Positions 26,259 to 36,075 of a DNA stretch of 38,025 nt are shown here, piece by piece. The stretch spans positions 1 through 38,025 of the forward strand of contig NZ_JACAQA010000030.1 of assembly GCF_013385425.1 (NCBI RefSeq), in the 5' to 3' direction. Each line of letters opens with the position of its first letter. Position 1 is the stretch's first letter. A model generated the notes under the pieces. The model was given only the letters and a program-made list of their open reading frames with translations, was not told where the DNA came from and searched no databases. A program made the translations under genes and the position numbers. The DNA is from Pseudomonas gingeri. GTDB lineage: Bacteria; Pseudomonadota; Gammaproteobacteria; Pseudomonadales; Pseudomonadaceae.

Positions 26259-26750
26259 TCAGACCGCCAGTTTCTGTGCGACAGGGCGTGGCAGGGCGCG
26301 CAGTTTGTGCAGGGTGTCGGCGCAGGTTTTCGCCGCTTCCTGGCCCTTGTGCACGAAGTGATCGAAGAAGAACTTCTGGTGCTCTTCACCGGCGTGGAAG
26401 TGGTGCGGGGTCAAGACCACCGAAAACACCGGCACTTCGGTGTCCAGCTGGACCTGCATCAGGCCGTCGATCACCGCGGTGGCGACGAAGTCGTGGCGAT
26501 AGATCCCGCCGTCGACCACCAGGCCCGCGGCGACCACGCCGGCATAACGCCCGGATTTGGCCAGCAGCTTGGCATGCAGGGGGATTTCGAAGGCGCCGCC
26601 GACTTCAAAGAAATCGATATCGCTTTCCTGATAACCCAGCTTGGCGATTTCCGAGACAAAGCCGTGGCGTGCCTGGTCGACAATGTCTTTGTGCCAGCAG
26701 GCCTGGATAAAGGCGATACGTTGGTTGTGATGAATGGTGGTGGGTTGCAT
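26259..26750 (-). CDS. ribH: 6,7-dimethyl-8-ribityllumazine synthase, type II (RibH2-like)
   Basis: Condenses 5-amino-6-ribitylamino-uracil with 3,4-dihydroxy-2-butanone 4-phosphate to the riboflavin precursor; 163 residues. Key segments: FFEVGGAFEIPLHAKLLAKS, AAGLVVDGGIYRHDFVATAV and SVVLTPHHFHAGEEHQKFFF. The RHDFVATAVIDGL and HHFH...EEH motifs resemble the decameric RibH2 enzymes known from Brucella rather than the icosahedral housekeeping RibH. I infer that the strain has another ribH elsewhere. The start at 26750 has a well spaced AGGAG; the 26807 start is rejected because it precedes the ribosome site. It is monocistronic and under an FMN riboswitch. Confidence 0.92.
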   Translation of the reverse strand: MQPTTIHHNQRIAFIQACWHKDIVDQARHGFVSEIAKLGYQESDIDFFEVGGAFEIPLHAKLLAKSGRYAGVVAAGLVVDGGIYRHDFVATAVIDGLMQVQLDTEVPVFSVVLTPHHFHAGEEHQKFFFDHFVHKGQEAAKTCADTLHKLRALPRPVAQKLAV

Positions 26751-26761
26751 CTGTTCTGACT

Positions 26762-26782
26762 CCTGTTTGTGTGAAAAACAGG
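26762..26782 (-). promoter_or_regulatory. Shine-Dalgarno-masking hairpin of ribH leader
   Basis: In the transcript CCUGUUU (complement of 26776-26782) can pair perfectly with AAACAGG (complement of 26762-26768), leaving a short loop. AAACAGG includes the first bases of the ribH ribosome site AGGAG. This is the expected form of the expression platform when an FMN riboswitch acts on translation, as is common in Proteobacteria. Confidence 0.55.
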
Positions 26783-26881
26783 GCGATATGAATCGAATGG
26801 GATTCAAGGGTACGTTCAGCGTCGCCGTGGGATGCTCGCAGGCCTCTACGGATTCAGCGGACGGCCCCTGGGTGTCAATCC

Positions 26882-27045
26882 CGTTCTCTCTTCATCCGGA
26901 CTATGACCGTCGGCCCCGGGATCACACCGGGTCTGCTGACCTTGTCGACCGACGGCCAAGGCCGTGGAAATCGTCAAGCGCTCGCGGGCTAGACGCATTG
27001 CGCGCCATTACCGCCGGTGGGGAGTTGCACCCCGCCCTGAGAACG
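26882..27045 (-). promoter_or_regulatory. FMN riboswitch (RFN element)
   Basis: Read on the minus strand the region opens with CGTTCTC then AGGGCGGGGTGCAACTCCCC and ACCGGCGGTAAT, continues through AGCCCGCGAGCG and GGTCAGCAGACCCGGTG, and closes with TCCGGATGAAGAGAGAACG. These are the conserved blocks of the RFN element. The outer helix P1 is seen directly: CGTTCTC (27045-27039) pairs with GAGAACG (26888-26882). FMN binding should reduce ribH expression. The leader continues 131 nt to the ribH start. Confidence 0.95.
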
Positions 27046-27402
27046 TTGCCGCCAGACTTTCTGGCGGCGCTGAGTTTTTAACATATATTTTCAGGGGGTG
27101 CATGTCGTCGTTTCGATAATGACTATCGAAATTCTTCAGTAAACGCCGGCCCGGCCTGTCGTCGAACAGGCTGAAACGACCCGGGGTACAGGGACGCCGG
27201 ACGTACGCAAGTTGAACAAGTTGTTGCGGTATTGGCCGAATTTGGCCGTGAATGAGGCAGCAGGCCGTCCAATTGACGGTTTCTATCGTATAAACACGCT
27301 GTACCCAAGGCGCAGGGCCGATATAATGCGGCCCTTTGCAAGTCGCAAACCCTTTTGGATGTGATGCACTTGCGTTTGGCCGCAGACTCCGTGGAAGAAC
27401 CT
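27046..27402. promoter_or_regulatory. Divergent upstream region of ribH and alaS
   Basis: This 357-nt stretch has no gene. Next to the riboswitch is a perfect 9-bp hairpin (GCCGCCAGA 27048-27056, TCTGGCGGC 27060-27068). AT-rich sequence at 27075-27090 may hold the ribH promoter. On the alaS side a -10 box TATAAT (27322-27327) is framed by GGGCCG (27315-27320) and CGGCCC (27329-27334), so the promoter core is itself a dyad. The -35 region is poor. GGAAG at 27392 is the alaS ribosome site. Confidence 0.5.
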
Positions 27403-30027
<2,625 letters not shown>

Positions 30028-30038
30028 AGGCCGCGACG

Positions 30039-30065
30039 GGTGCCTGTTGTCTAGTGGCAGGCACC
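30039..30065 (+). terminator. Hairpin between alaS and lysC (weak terminator or processing site)
   Basis: GGTGCCTG (30039-30046) and CAGGCACC (30058-30065) form a perfect 8-bp stem with an 11-nt loop. No T-run follows, so full termination is doubtful. Confidence 0.4.
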
Positions 30066-30123
30066 GCAGCTGTGAAGTTGAATGATTAATGGGCGCCCCT
30101 TTACGGGCTGAGGCGGCTTAGAA

Positions 30124-31365
30124 ATGGCTTTGATCGTACAGAAATTCGGAGGTACCTCGGTCGGCTCCGTCGAGAGAATCGAGCAGGTAGCCGACAAGGT
30201 TAAGAAGTTCCGTGAAGCCGGTGATGACCTGGTGGTTGTACTGTCCGCGATGAGCGGCGAGACCAACCGCCTGATCGAACTGGCCAAGCAGATCAGTGGC
30301 GATCAGCAGCCGGTTCCCCGTGAACTGGATGTGATCGTTTCCACCGGCGAGCAGGTGACCATCGCCTTGCTGGCCATGGCGCTGATCAAGCGTGGTGTGC
30401 CGGCGGTCTCGTACACCGGTAACCAGGTGCGAATCCTGACCGACAGCGCGCACAATAAAGCGCGCATCCTGCAGATCGACGATCAGAAGATTCGTGGCGA
30501 TCTGAAGGCCGGTCGCGTGGTAGTGGTCGCCGGTTTCCAGGGCGTCGACGAGCACGGCAATATCACCACCCTCGGGCGTGGCGGTTCCGACACCACCGGC
30601 GTGGCCCTGGCGGCGGCCTTGAAGGCTGACGAATGCCAGATCTACACCGACGTCGATGGCGTCTACACCACCGATCCGCGCGTCGTCGCCCAGGCCCAGC
30701 GCCTGGACAAGATCACCTTCGAAGAGATGCTGGAAATGGCCAGCCTCGGTTCCAAGGTGTTGCAGATCCGTGCGGTCGAGTTCGCCGGCAAGTACAACGT
30801 TCCGCTGCGCGTCCTGCACAGCTTCAAAGAGGGTCCGGGTACCCTCATTACTATTGATGAAGAGGAATCCATGGAACAGCCGATCATTTCCGGCATCGCC
30901 TTCAACCGCGATGAAGCCAAGCTGACCATCCGTGGCGTGCCAGACACCCCCGGCGTGGCCTTCAAGATTCTCGGCCCGATCAGTGCCGCGAACATCGAAG
31001 TCGACATGATCGTGCAGAACGTTGCGCACGATAACACCACCGACTTCACCTTCACCGTGCACCGCAATGACTACCAGGCCGCGCAAACCGTCCTGGAAAA
31101 CACCGCGCGTGAGATCGGTGCCCGTGAAGTGATCGGCGATACCAAGATCGCCAAGGTGTCGATCGTCGGTGTCGGCATGCGCTCCCACGCTGGCGTAGCC
31201 AGCCGGATGTTCGAGGCCCTGGCCAAGGAAAGCATCAATATCCAGATGATCTCGACCTCGGAGATCAAGGTCTCCGTGGTGATCGGAGAGAAGTACCTGG
31301 AGTTGGCGGTACGGGCGCTGCACACGGCTTTCGAGCTCGATGCCCCGGCCCGACAGGGCGAGTAA
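30124..31365 (+). CDS. lysC: Aspartate kinase
   Basis: Phosphorylates aspartate to aspartyl-4-phosphate, the entry to lysine, threonine, methionine and diaminopimelate synthesis. It has 413 residues, the single-function (LysC alpha) type. Seen: KFGGTSVGSVERI (7-19), SAMSGETNRLI and TLGRGGSDTTGVALAAAL in the kinase domain, then two C-terminal ACT domains with GVPDTPGVAFKILGPIS and VGVGMRSHAGVASRMF, which sense lysine and/or threonine. An in-frame ATG at 30871 (MEQPIISGIAF) sits 6 nt after AGAGGAA, so a separate beta subunit of 164 residues (30871-31365) may be made, as in the alpha2-beta2 enzymes of other bacteria. Confidence 0.96.
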   Translation: MALIVQKFGGTSVGSVERIEQVADKVKKFREAGDDLVVVLSAMSGETNRLIELAKQISGDQQPVPRELDVIVSTGEQVTIALLAMALIKRGVPAVSYTGNQVRILTDSAHNKARILQIDDQKIRGDLKAGRVVVVAGFQGVDEHGNITTLGRGGSDTTGVALAAALKADECQIYTDVDGVYTTDPRVVAQAQRLDKITFEEMLEMASLGSKVLQIRAVEFAGKYNVPLRVLHSFKEGPGTLITIDEEESMEQPIISGIAFNRDEAKLTIRGVPDTPGVAFKILGPISAANIEVDMIVQNVAHDNTTDFTFTVHRNDYQAAQTVLENTAREIGAREVIGDTKIAKVSIVGVGMRSHAGVASRMFEALAKESINIQMISTSEIKVSVVIGEKYLELAVRALHTAFELDAPARQGE

Positions 31366-31377
31366 CGCCTAGTCCCC

Positions 31378-31409
31378 AAGGGCGCGGTTGAACCGCGCCC
31401 TTTGTTTTT
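31378..31409 (+). terminator. Rho-independent terminator of lysC
   Basis: AAGGGCGCGG (31378-31387) and CCGCGCCCTT (31393-31402) form a 10-bp stem with loop TTGAA, followed by TGTTTTT. It begins 12 nt after the lysC stop. Confidence 0.9.
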
Positions 31410-31551
31410 CTTGATAGGCGTGGGTGGGTGCTGTTCTTTTGCCTGCGCTGGTCAATACTCAGGGGTGTAGGGCGATGGCTATATAGCCTGTAAGCCGAAG
31501 CCCTTTTTGCAGACTGTTGTCCCTGAACTGAAGTGCGTGTAGGAGAAAGGT

Positions 31552-31740
31552 ATGCTGATTCTGACTCGTCGGTGCGCAGAGAGCCTGATCATCGGTGACG
31601 GTGAAATCACTGTGACCGTGCTTGGCGTCAAAGGAAATCAAGTACGAATTGGGGTCAATGCCCCCAAGGAAGTGGCCGTACACCGTGAGGAAATCTACCT
31701 GCGGATCAAGAAAGAGAAGGACGAAGAACCAAGCCATTAA
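31552..31740 (+). CDS. csrA: CsrA/RsmA carbon storage regulator
   Basis: A small RNA-binding protein (62 residues) that dimerises and binds GGA motifs in leaders, blocking translation; in pseudomonads it (RsmA) works with Gac/Rsm small RNAs to control secondary metabolism and secretion. The sequence has the full family pattern: MLILTRRCAESLIIGDGEI, VLGVKGNQVRIGVNAPKEV and AVHREEIYLRI with the RNA-contacting L4 and R44 region. TAGGAGAAAGG is a strong ribosome site. The gap of 142 nt after the lysC terminator means its own promoter. Several csrA paralogues are usual in this genus; this is the one at the lysC - tRNA-Ser site. Confidence 0.96.
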   Translation: MLILTRRCAESLIIGDGEITVTVLGVKGNQVRIGVNAPKEVAVHREEIYLRIKKEKDEEPSH

Positions 31741-31759
31741 TTTTATTTGATTTTTTGCT

Positions 31760-31788
31760 TTGCAAACGGGGAAAAGGTTGGTTATTAT
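31760..31788 (+). promoter_or_regulatory. Sigma-70 promoter of tRNA-Ser
   Basis: TTGCAA (31760-31765), 17-nt spacer, TATTAT (31783-31788), followed by the GC-rich ACGCCCC discriminator typical of stringently controlled stable RNA promoters. The tRNA starts 15 nt further on. Confidence 0.7.
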
Positions 31789-31802
31789 ACGCCCCGTGTT
31801 GC

Positions 31803-31893
31803 GGAGAGGTGGCCGAGTGGCCGAAGGCGCTCCCCTGCTAAGGGAGTACACCTCAAAAGGGTGTCGGGGGTTCGAATCCCCCCTTCTCCGCCA
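31803..31893 (+). tRNA. serX: tRNA-Ser(GCT)
   Basis: A 91-nt class II tRNA. Acceptor GGAGAGG pairs with CTTCTCC (one G-T pair), the anticodon loop CTGCTAA shows GCT, a long variable arm follows, and the T-loop is TTCGAATCC. G73 and an encoded CCA end it at 31893. It reads AGC and AGU codons. Confidence 0.95.
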
Positions 31894-31959
31894 TTATTTG
31901 TGTAGTACGTGTAGATCTGGCTTCTTCGGTAAGTTGTTGAAATTACTAGAAAAAAGCGC

Positions 31960-31987
31960 TTTACAAAAAGATTTCACGGCCTATAAT
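31960..31987 (+). promoter_or_regulatory. Sigma-70 promoter of the tRNA-Arg pair
   Basis: TTTACA (31960-31965), 16-nt spacer, TATAAT (31982-31987), then GCGCGGC. It lies 14 nt before the first tRNA-Arg. Confidence 0.75.
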
Positions 31988-32001
31988 GCGCGGCATCAAA
32001 T

Positions 32002-32078
32002 GCACTCGTAGCTCAGCTGGATAGAGTACTCGGCTACGAACCGAGCGGTCACAGGTTCGAATCCTGTCGAGTGCACCA
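32002..32078 (+). tRNA. tRNA-Arg(ACG), first copy
   Basis: A 77-nt tRNA with acceptor GCACTCG/CGAGTGC, anticodon ACG in loop CTACGAA, T-loop TTCGAATC and encoded CCA. A34 would be changed to inosine to read CGU, CGC and CGA. Confidence 0.96.
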
Positions 32079-32149
32079 TTTAAGCGTTGTTGGTAGTGAT
32101 ACGAATAACGTGGCTTCAACCAGTTGTGATCTGGTCTAAAAACACACCT

Positions 32150-32226
32150 GCACTCGTAGCTCAGCTGGATAGAGTACTCGGCTACGAACCGAGCGGTCAC
32201 AGGTTCGAATCCTGTCGAGTGCACCA
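32150..32226 (+). tRNA. tRNA-Arg(ACG), second copy
   Basis: Identical over all 77 nt to the first copy; 71 nt of unrelated spacer separates them and no promoter is obvious in it, so they are probably cotranscribed and end at the terminator from 32236. Confidence 0.96.
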
Positions 32227-32235
32227 TACACCAAG

Positions 32236-32262
32236 AAGCCCGCACTGGTTGCGGGCTTTTTG
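32236..32262 (+). terminator. Terminator of the tRNA-Arg cluster
   Basis: AAGCCCGC (32236-32243) and GCGGGCTT (32251-32258) form an 8-bp stem with a 7-nt loop, followed by a run of T. It starts 10 nt after the last CCA. Confidence 0.9.
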
Positions 32263-32291
32263 CTGTCTGGCGTTTGAGTATGTGACGTCGG

Positions 32292-32771
32292 CTAGCCTTT
32301 GACACATCCTTTCTCATCCAGCACCACCAGACTGCTGCGGCCCCGTTTCAGGTTGTAGTGATAACGCGTTGCGGTGTTGCTCGTGCTGATCCGATCCGGC
32401 CTGCCCAGGGCGCTTTCCACTTCCAGTCGACTCATGCCGGGGCGAACCTGCTGGTTGATGATTGCCCGGCGTTTTTCCTGTGGGCTTAATCGATTGGCGC
32501 AGCCGTCATCGTGCTCGCCAACGATGACCAGGGGCTGCGGGCTGGGTGGGGCGGCCGAGGTTGGCGTTTTCGCGCGAGGGGGCGATGTCGCCCGGCTTCC
32601 GAGCGAGGGGTTGTGTGCTCGCTGGGGTTGCAGCGTTTCGTTTGATGCACATCCCAGCGTAGTAAAGGTGATATGGCCGCTGTCGCTTTCACAGCGATGG
32701 ACGATGGCGGCGTCGGCCGGGAAGGGCAGGCAGAGTGCGAGCAATAGCGATAGATGGCTTCTGGGCAGCAT
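32292..32771 (-). CDS. Hypothetical exported protein with DUF4124/BamE-like features
   Basis: A 159-residue protein with a signal peptide (MLPRSHLSLLLALCLPFPADA, about 21 residues). The mature protein starts AIVHRCESDSGHITFTTLGC, which loosely fits the DUF4124 pattern of small Pseudomonas exported proteins. After a Pro/Ser-rich linker comes VRPGMSRLEVESALGRPDRI, similar to the BamE/SmpA turn found in small outer-membrane proteins. There are four cysteines in the mature part. AAGGAGG lies at the right distance before the start at 32771; the longer start at 32798 would bypass it. Function unknown, probably periplasmic. Confidence 0.8.
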   Translation of the reverse strand: MLPRSHLSLLLALCLPFPADAAIVHRCESDSGHITFTTLGCASNETLQPQRAHNPSLGSRATSPPRAKTPTSAAPPSPQPLVIVGEHDDGCANRLSPQEKRRAIINQQVRPGMSRLEVESALGRPDRISTSNTATRYHYNLKRGRSSLVVLDEKGCVKG

Positions 32772-33093
32772 CGGACGTCCTCCTTGACGATCATTCACTC
32801 AGCCTAGCCGTGGGCTTTCGCCTGGGGCGTGTGTTTTCTTTTCAGGATGAGTCGTCGTAAGGGAAAGGCTGGCGCCAAAGCGCTCGGCTGCGTATTGCAA
32901 GCGCTTGTTCTTGCCAAGATTTTTGGTCTTGAGGGCGTGGCGACGGTGTATGATTGCGCCCGTCAGCCCCGCCGGGGTTTTTGGAATACTTCCATGGACT
33001 TACCCAGTAGTTACTTAATCTCTCGTTGTGCCAATCACGAATTGACTGATTGATCCTTCCGGCGTGCCCCGCTGCTGGGAGTGGAGTTCGCCT
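32772..33093. promoter_or_regulatory. Divergent upstream region and mgtE leader
   Basis: A 322-nt gap. A possible -10 box TATGAT (32949-32954) precedes GCGCCCG, with a weak -35. About 15 nt later CCCCG-CCGGGG runs into TTTTT near 32964-32984, a small terminator-like hairpin in what would be the mgtE leader. It could attenuate mgtE, but I do not recognise any known magnesium riboswitch. A 74-codon frame at 32829-33053 shows no ribosome site or family features. Confidence 0.35.
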
Positions 33094-34536
33094 ATGACCG
33101 AAGTTGAAGTAAAGAAAAGCCAGGATAGCCTGCAGGATCGTCTTGCCCAGGTTGTCGACCTGCTGCAGCGCCAGCGGGTGGTCGAAGACCTGACGCATCG
33201 TCAGGAAGGCCCTCATCACGACCGGGTGGAAAATCTGGTTCACCGGCAGAACCTCGTCGAGCTGCAGCGCAAGCTCGATGACCTGCACTCCGCCGACGTC
33301 GCCTATATTCTCGAAGCCTTGCCCCTGGATGATCGCCTGACCGTCTGGCAGTTGGTCAAGGCCGAGCGCGACGGCGATATCCTGCTTGAAGTGTCCGACT
33401 CCGTCCGTGAAACCCTGATCGCCGACATGGACGATCAGGAGCTCCTGGCCGCCGCCAAGGAAATGGACGCCGACGAACTCGCTGACCTGGCTCCCGAGCT
33501 GCCGCGAGACGTTGTCCACGAACTGATGGAAGCCCTCGATGGCCAGCAGCGTGAGCGCGTTCGCTCCGCGTTGTCCTATGACGAGGAGCAGGTCGGCGCG
33601 CTGATGGACTTCGAGATGGTCACCATCCGCGAAGATGTCAGCCTGGAAGTGGTATTGCGCTACCTGCGTCGGCTCAAGGAGCTGCCGGGGCATACCGACA
33701 AACTGTTCGTGGTCGATTACGACGGCGTACTCAAGGGGGTGCTGCCGATCAAGCGGCTGCTGGTCAACGATCCCGAGAAGCAGGTCGCCGATGTCATGGC
33801 CGGCGACCCGGTGACCTTTCACCCGGATGAAGACGCCTATGATGCGGCCCAGGCCTTTGAGCGTTACGACCTGATTTCCGCGCCCGTGGTGGACAAGAAC
33901 GGCAAGCTGATCGGCCGTCTGACCATCGACGAAATGGTCGACCTGATCCGTGAGGAAAGCGAAAGCGAAGTCCTCAATATGGCGGGTCTGCGCGAAGAAG
34001 AGGACATCTTTGCCTCGGTCTGGAAATCCCTGCGCAACCGTTGGGCGTGGCTGGCAATCAACCTGATCACGGCCTTTGTCGCTTCGCGGGTGATCGGGCT
34101 GTTCGAGGGCTCCATCGAGAAGCTGGTGGCCCTGGCTGCGCTGATGCCGATCGTTGCGGGCATCGGCGGCAACTCGGGCAACCAGACCATCACCATGATC
34201 GTACGGGCCATGGCGCTCGACCAGGTCAGCACCGGCAATACCTCGCGGCTGATGCGCAAGGAGCTGGCGGTGGGGTTGATCAACGGCCTGGTGTGGGGTG
34301 GGGTGATCGGCGTAGTCGCCTACCTGCTGTACGGCAGTTGGTCGCTGGGTGTGGTGATGACTGCGGCCATGACCCTCAACCTCCTGCTGGCAGCCTTGAT
34401 GGGGGTGCTGATCCCCATGACCCTGGCGCGCCTGGGGCGCGACCCGGCGATGGGGGCGAGCGTGATGATCACCGCCATGACCGACAGTGGCGGTTTCTTC
34501 ATCTTCCTGGGGCTGGCGACCATCTTCCTGCTCTAG
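33094..34536 (+). CDS. mgtE: Magnesium transporter MgtE
   Basis: Mg2+-gated inner-membrane magnesium channel, a homodimer; 480 residues. Domains seen: N-terminal helical domain (about 20-165), paired CBS domains (about 170-228 and 232-290) with DFEMVTIREDVS and GDPVTFHPDEDAYDA, a plug helix, then five membrane helices from about 318. The pore signature GIGGNSGNQT is at 356-365, with ITMIVRAMAL following. GGAG precedes the start at 33094. The gene is monocistronic and convergent with amrZ; they share the region 34537-34605. Confidence 0.96.
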   Translation: MTEVEVKKSQDSLQDRLAQVVDLLQRQRVVEDLTHRQEGPHHDRVENLVHRQNLVELQRKLDDLHSADVAYILEALPLDDRLTVWQLVKAERDGDILLEVSDSVRETLIADMDDQELLAAAKEMDADELADLAPELPRDVVHELMEALDGQQRERVRSALSYDEEQVGALMDFEMVTIREDVSLEVVLRYLRRLKELPGHTDKLFVVDYDGVLKGVLPIKRLLVNDPEKQVADVMAGDPVTFHPDEDAYDAAQAFERYDLISAPVVDKNGKLIGRLTIDEMVDLIREESESEVLNMAGLREEEDIFASVWKSLRNRWAWLAINLITAFVASRVIGLFEGSIEKLVALAALMPIVAGIGGNSGNQTITMIVRAMALDQVSTGNTSRLMRKELAVGLINGLVWGGVIGVVAYLLYGSWSLGVVMTAAMTLNLLLAALMGVLIPMTLARLGRDPAMGASVMITAMTDSGGFFIFLGLATIFLL

Positions 34537-34560
34537 GCGGTTCCCCGCCAAATCCCGGGC

Positions 34561-34588
34561 AAAAAAAAAGCCAGCACACCGCTGGCTT
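34561..34588 (-). terminator. Terminator of amrZ
   Basis: On the minus strand AAGCCAGC (34588-34581) pairs with GCTGGCTT (34575-34568) around a 5-nt loop and runs into nine T (34569-34561). It is 18 nt beyond the amrZ stop. On the plus strand the same stem lacks a T-run but may still help end mgtE. Confidence 0.9.
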
Positions 34589-34605
34589 GAGCTTTCAGGG
34601 ATGAA

Positions 34606-34929
34606 TCAGCTGGCGTCCGCCATTTCGGCGTCATGGGCGATCAGCGACACGAGTGCATTCTGCTGGCGATGGGAAAGCTGGCGGAAACGCTGGAGCAATT
34701 CTCGCTCATGCAGAGAGAGTTCAGGGCTGTCCAGCCGCATGCTCAACTCGTCGCCCAGTGCACCTTCCTGAATAAGGCTTTGCTCCAGGCGTGCAATGAT
34801 CTCGGAATTCATGCTGCGGTGATGGTTACGAGCCACCTCGGCGATGCGTTCACGCATTCCATCGGGCAGACGCACGACGAACTTGTCAGCCGTACGGCTG
34901 GAATAAATTGCCTGTTTCAATGGGCGCAT
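34606..34929 (-). CDS. amrZ: AmrZ ribbon-helix-helix regulator
   Basis: DNA-binding regulator (also AlgZ) of the Arc/MetJ ribbon-helix-helix family; 107 residues. In pseudomonads it controls alginate, motility, c-di-GMP and iron genes. Seen: a flexible N-terminus (MRPLKQAIYSSRTAD), the beta strand KFVVRLPDGMRERI, helices through HRSMNSEIIARLEQSL, and a C-terminal tetramerisation part ending RFRQLSHRQQNALVSLIAHD. This is nearly the P. aeruginosa sequence as I remember it. The gene is monocistronic; a candidate AlgU-type promoter lies upstream. Confidence 0.93.
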   Translation of the reverse strand: MRPLKQAIYSSRTADKFVVRLPDGMRERIAEVARNHHRSMNSEIIARLEQSLIQEGALGDELSMRLDSPELSLHERELLQRFRQLSHRQQNALVSLIAHDAEMADAS

Positions 34930-35282
34930 AGTTTTAAACCGGTTAGTTCAGGGGAGCGGTTCTCGGAATTGGCCGCAGGATGTCAGTAGGACAGCATGCT
35001 TGGCCAAATGTTCAACCTGAATTGAAATGAGGCCCGCATCATGCCTCATATTTGCCAGATCCTTGGCGTCAATTCTGTGACAAATATTGAACTGGACAAA
35101 GGCAATATGCCAGCACCAATTATCAGAAATGCGTACTGGTTTGAAAGTTTCACCCAGTCGCGGCCCTCTGATCGGCCATCCCGGGCCTGTCAGGAAGCGT
35201 CTGGTCAGCACGGCGCGGATTTTAACCGCTGGCCTGACCTTTTGCTTCTAATGTTAAAGCGTAGTGGCAATTTGCTGGTTTT
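34930..35282. promoter_or_regulatory. amrZ upstream region with candidate AlgU promoter
   Basis: A 353-nt gap without a convincing gene. On the minus strand GAACAT (35013-35008), 16 nt, TCCTA (34991-34987) partly fits the AlgU/RpoE form GAACTT-N16-TCTGA. It would start transcription about 50 nt before amrZ. AlgU (AlgT) control of amrZ is known in P. aeruginosa. The -10 match is incomplete. Confidence 0.35.
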
Positions 35283-35474
35283 CTAGTCTTCGGAGGTGCG
35301 CAAGACCGGATCGAAGCGGATTTTCCGACCAGCGAACAAGGCCAGGACGAAAAAGCCGCCAAACAGACAGCTGGCGACGACCAACGGTAGGGTGAAGGTG
35401 TCGGCGGGTGCCATCCACAGGGAGGTGCTGGCGAGCAGTGTCAGGATCAGGAAGGTGATGGCGTATCTGGACAT
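35283..35474 (-). CDS. Small two-helix membrane protein
   Basis: A 63-residue protein of unknown function. Two hydrophobic helices are visible, about residues 5-20 and 29-48, separated by PADTFTLP, then a basic GRKIRFDP segment and an acidic end. AAGGAA lies just upstream of the start. The next gene upstream on the same strand ends 23 nt before, so the pair may be an operon. I do not recognise a family. Confidence 0.6.
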   Translation of the reverse strand: MSRYAITFLILTLLASTSLWMAPADTFTLPLVVASCLFGGFFVLALFAGRKIRFDPVLRTSED

Positions 35475-35497
35475 GGGAATTCCTTGGTGGAGTGGGC

Positions 35498-35719
35498 TCA
35501 GAACGTCAGCCGGACCGTTTCTCCGGTGGCGACGGTTGCCTGGCGTTGTTCGCCCAGGGCGCTGCTGTAGGTCAGGTGATCGCTCATGACTGCCCGTTGT
35601 GCGGCTTGTCGTGGGTCTGCATGGGTGTAGGGCAGGGACTCTGGCGCCGGTTGAAAGTGGAAAGCGGTCAGTGCGATCAATGCCAAGGCATTCAATGTCA
35701 AAAGAACGGGCGTATTCAT
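35498..35719 (-). CDS. Small exported or membrane-anchored hypothetical protein
   Basis: A 73-residue protein starting MNTPVLLTLNALALIALTAF, a signal peptide or membrane anchor without a clear cleavage site. The remaining about 50 residues are polar (DPRQAAQRAVMSDHLTYSS). GGAGAG is placed before the start at 35719; the frame extends to 35734 but that start is inside the ribosome site. Function unknown. Likely cotranscribed with the 63-aa membrane protein. Confidence 0.6.
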   Translation of the reverse strand: MNTPVLLTLNALALIALTAFHFQPAPESLPYTHADPRQAAQRAVMSDHLTYSSALGEQRQATVATGETVRLTF

Positions 35720-36075
35720 CGAAAGGCTCTCCATGGCTGATGCTGAATCAGGCGGTTTTCCGTGGAGAGAGTCAGAGCAGGCTGCATGCCAAGCTTTTTA
35801 TCAGAAAAAATGCTTTTAAAACAATAGTTTGGCTTTTGTTTTGGACGTGTGGAGCATGCACTTTGCAATGATGGCGTTTTGTAATAATGCAAAATGCCCG
35901 ATGAGGTGCCTGACAGTCGTTACCCCAGGGCGCTAGCGGTTTCTCAACACGGGTCGGGCTGCGCCCGCAGAAGGTGGCCTACGGTTAAAAAGCCCAGGGA
36001 CGACATGACAAACGACGGCATGCCCGTTAACATGCACGCCGTCCTTCGCGCCGCCTGTCCTGGTGGCCGAGCGTT
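35720..36075. other. AT-rich region upstream of tRNA-Arg(CCT)
   Basis: A 356-nt gap. The part 35790-35900 is clearly AT-richer than the rest of the window and holds an imperfect dyad (GGCGTTTTG at 35873-35881, CAAAATGCC at 35890-35898). It should contain the promoters for the small minus-strand pair and for the tRNA. I found no small open frame with support. Confidence 0.4.

Noticed and set aside
32829..33053. 74-codon frame before mgtE
   Set aside because: No ribosome site, no recognisable features, and it covers the likely mgtE promoter.
32842..34551. 569-codon minus-strand frame opposite mgtE
   Set aside because: Antisense shadow of a clear MgtE.
35041..35286. 81-codon frame upstream of amrZ
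   Set aside because: No ribosome site, no domain, overlaps the control region of amrZ.
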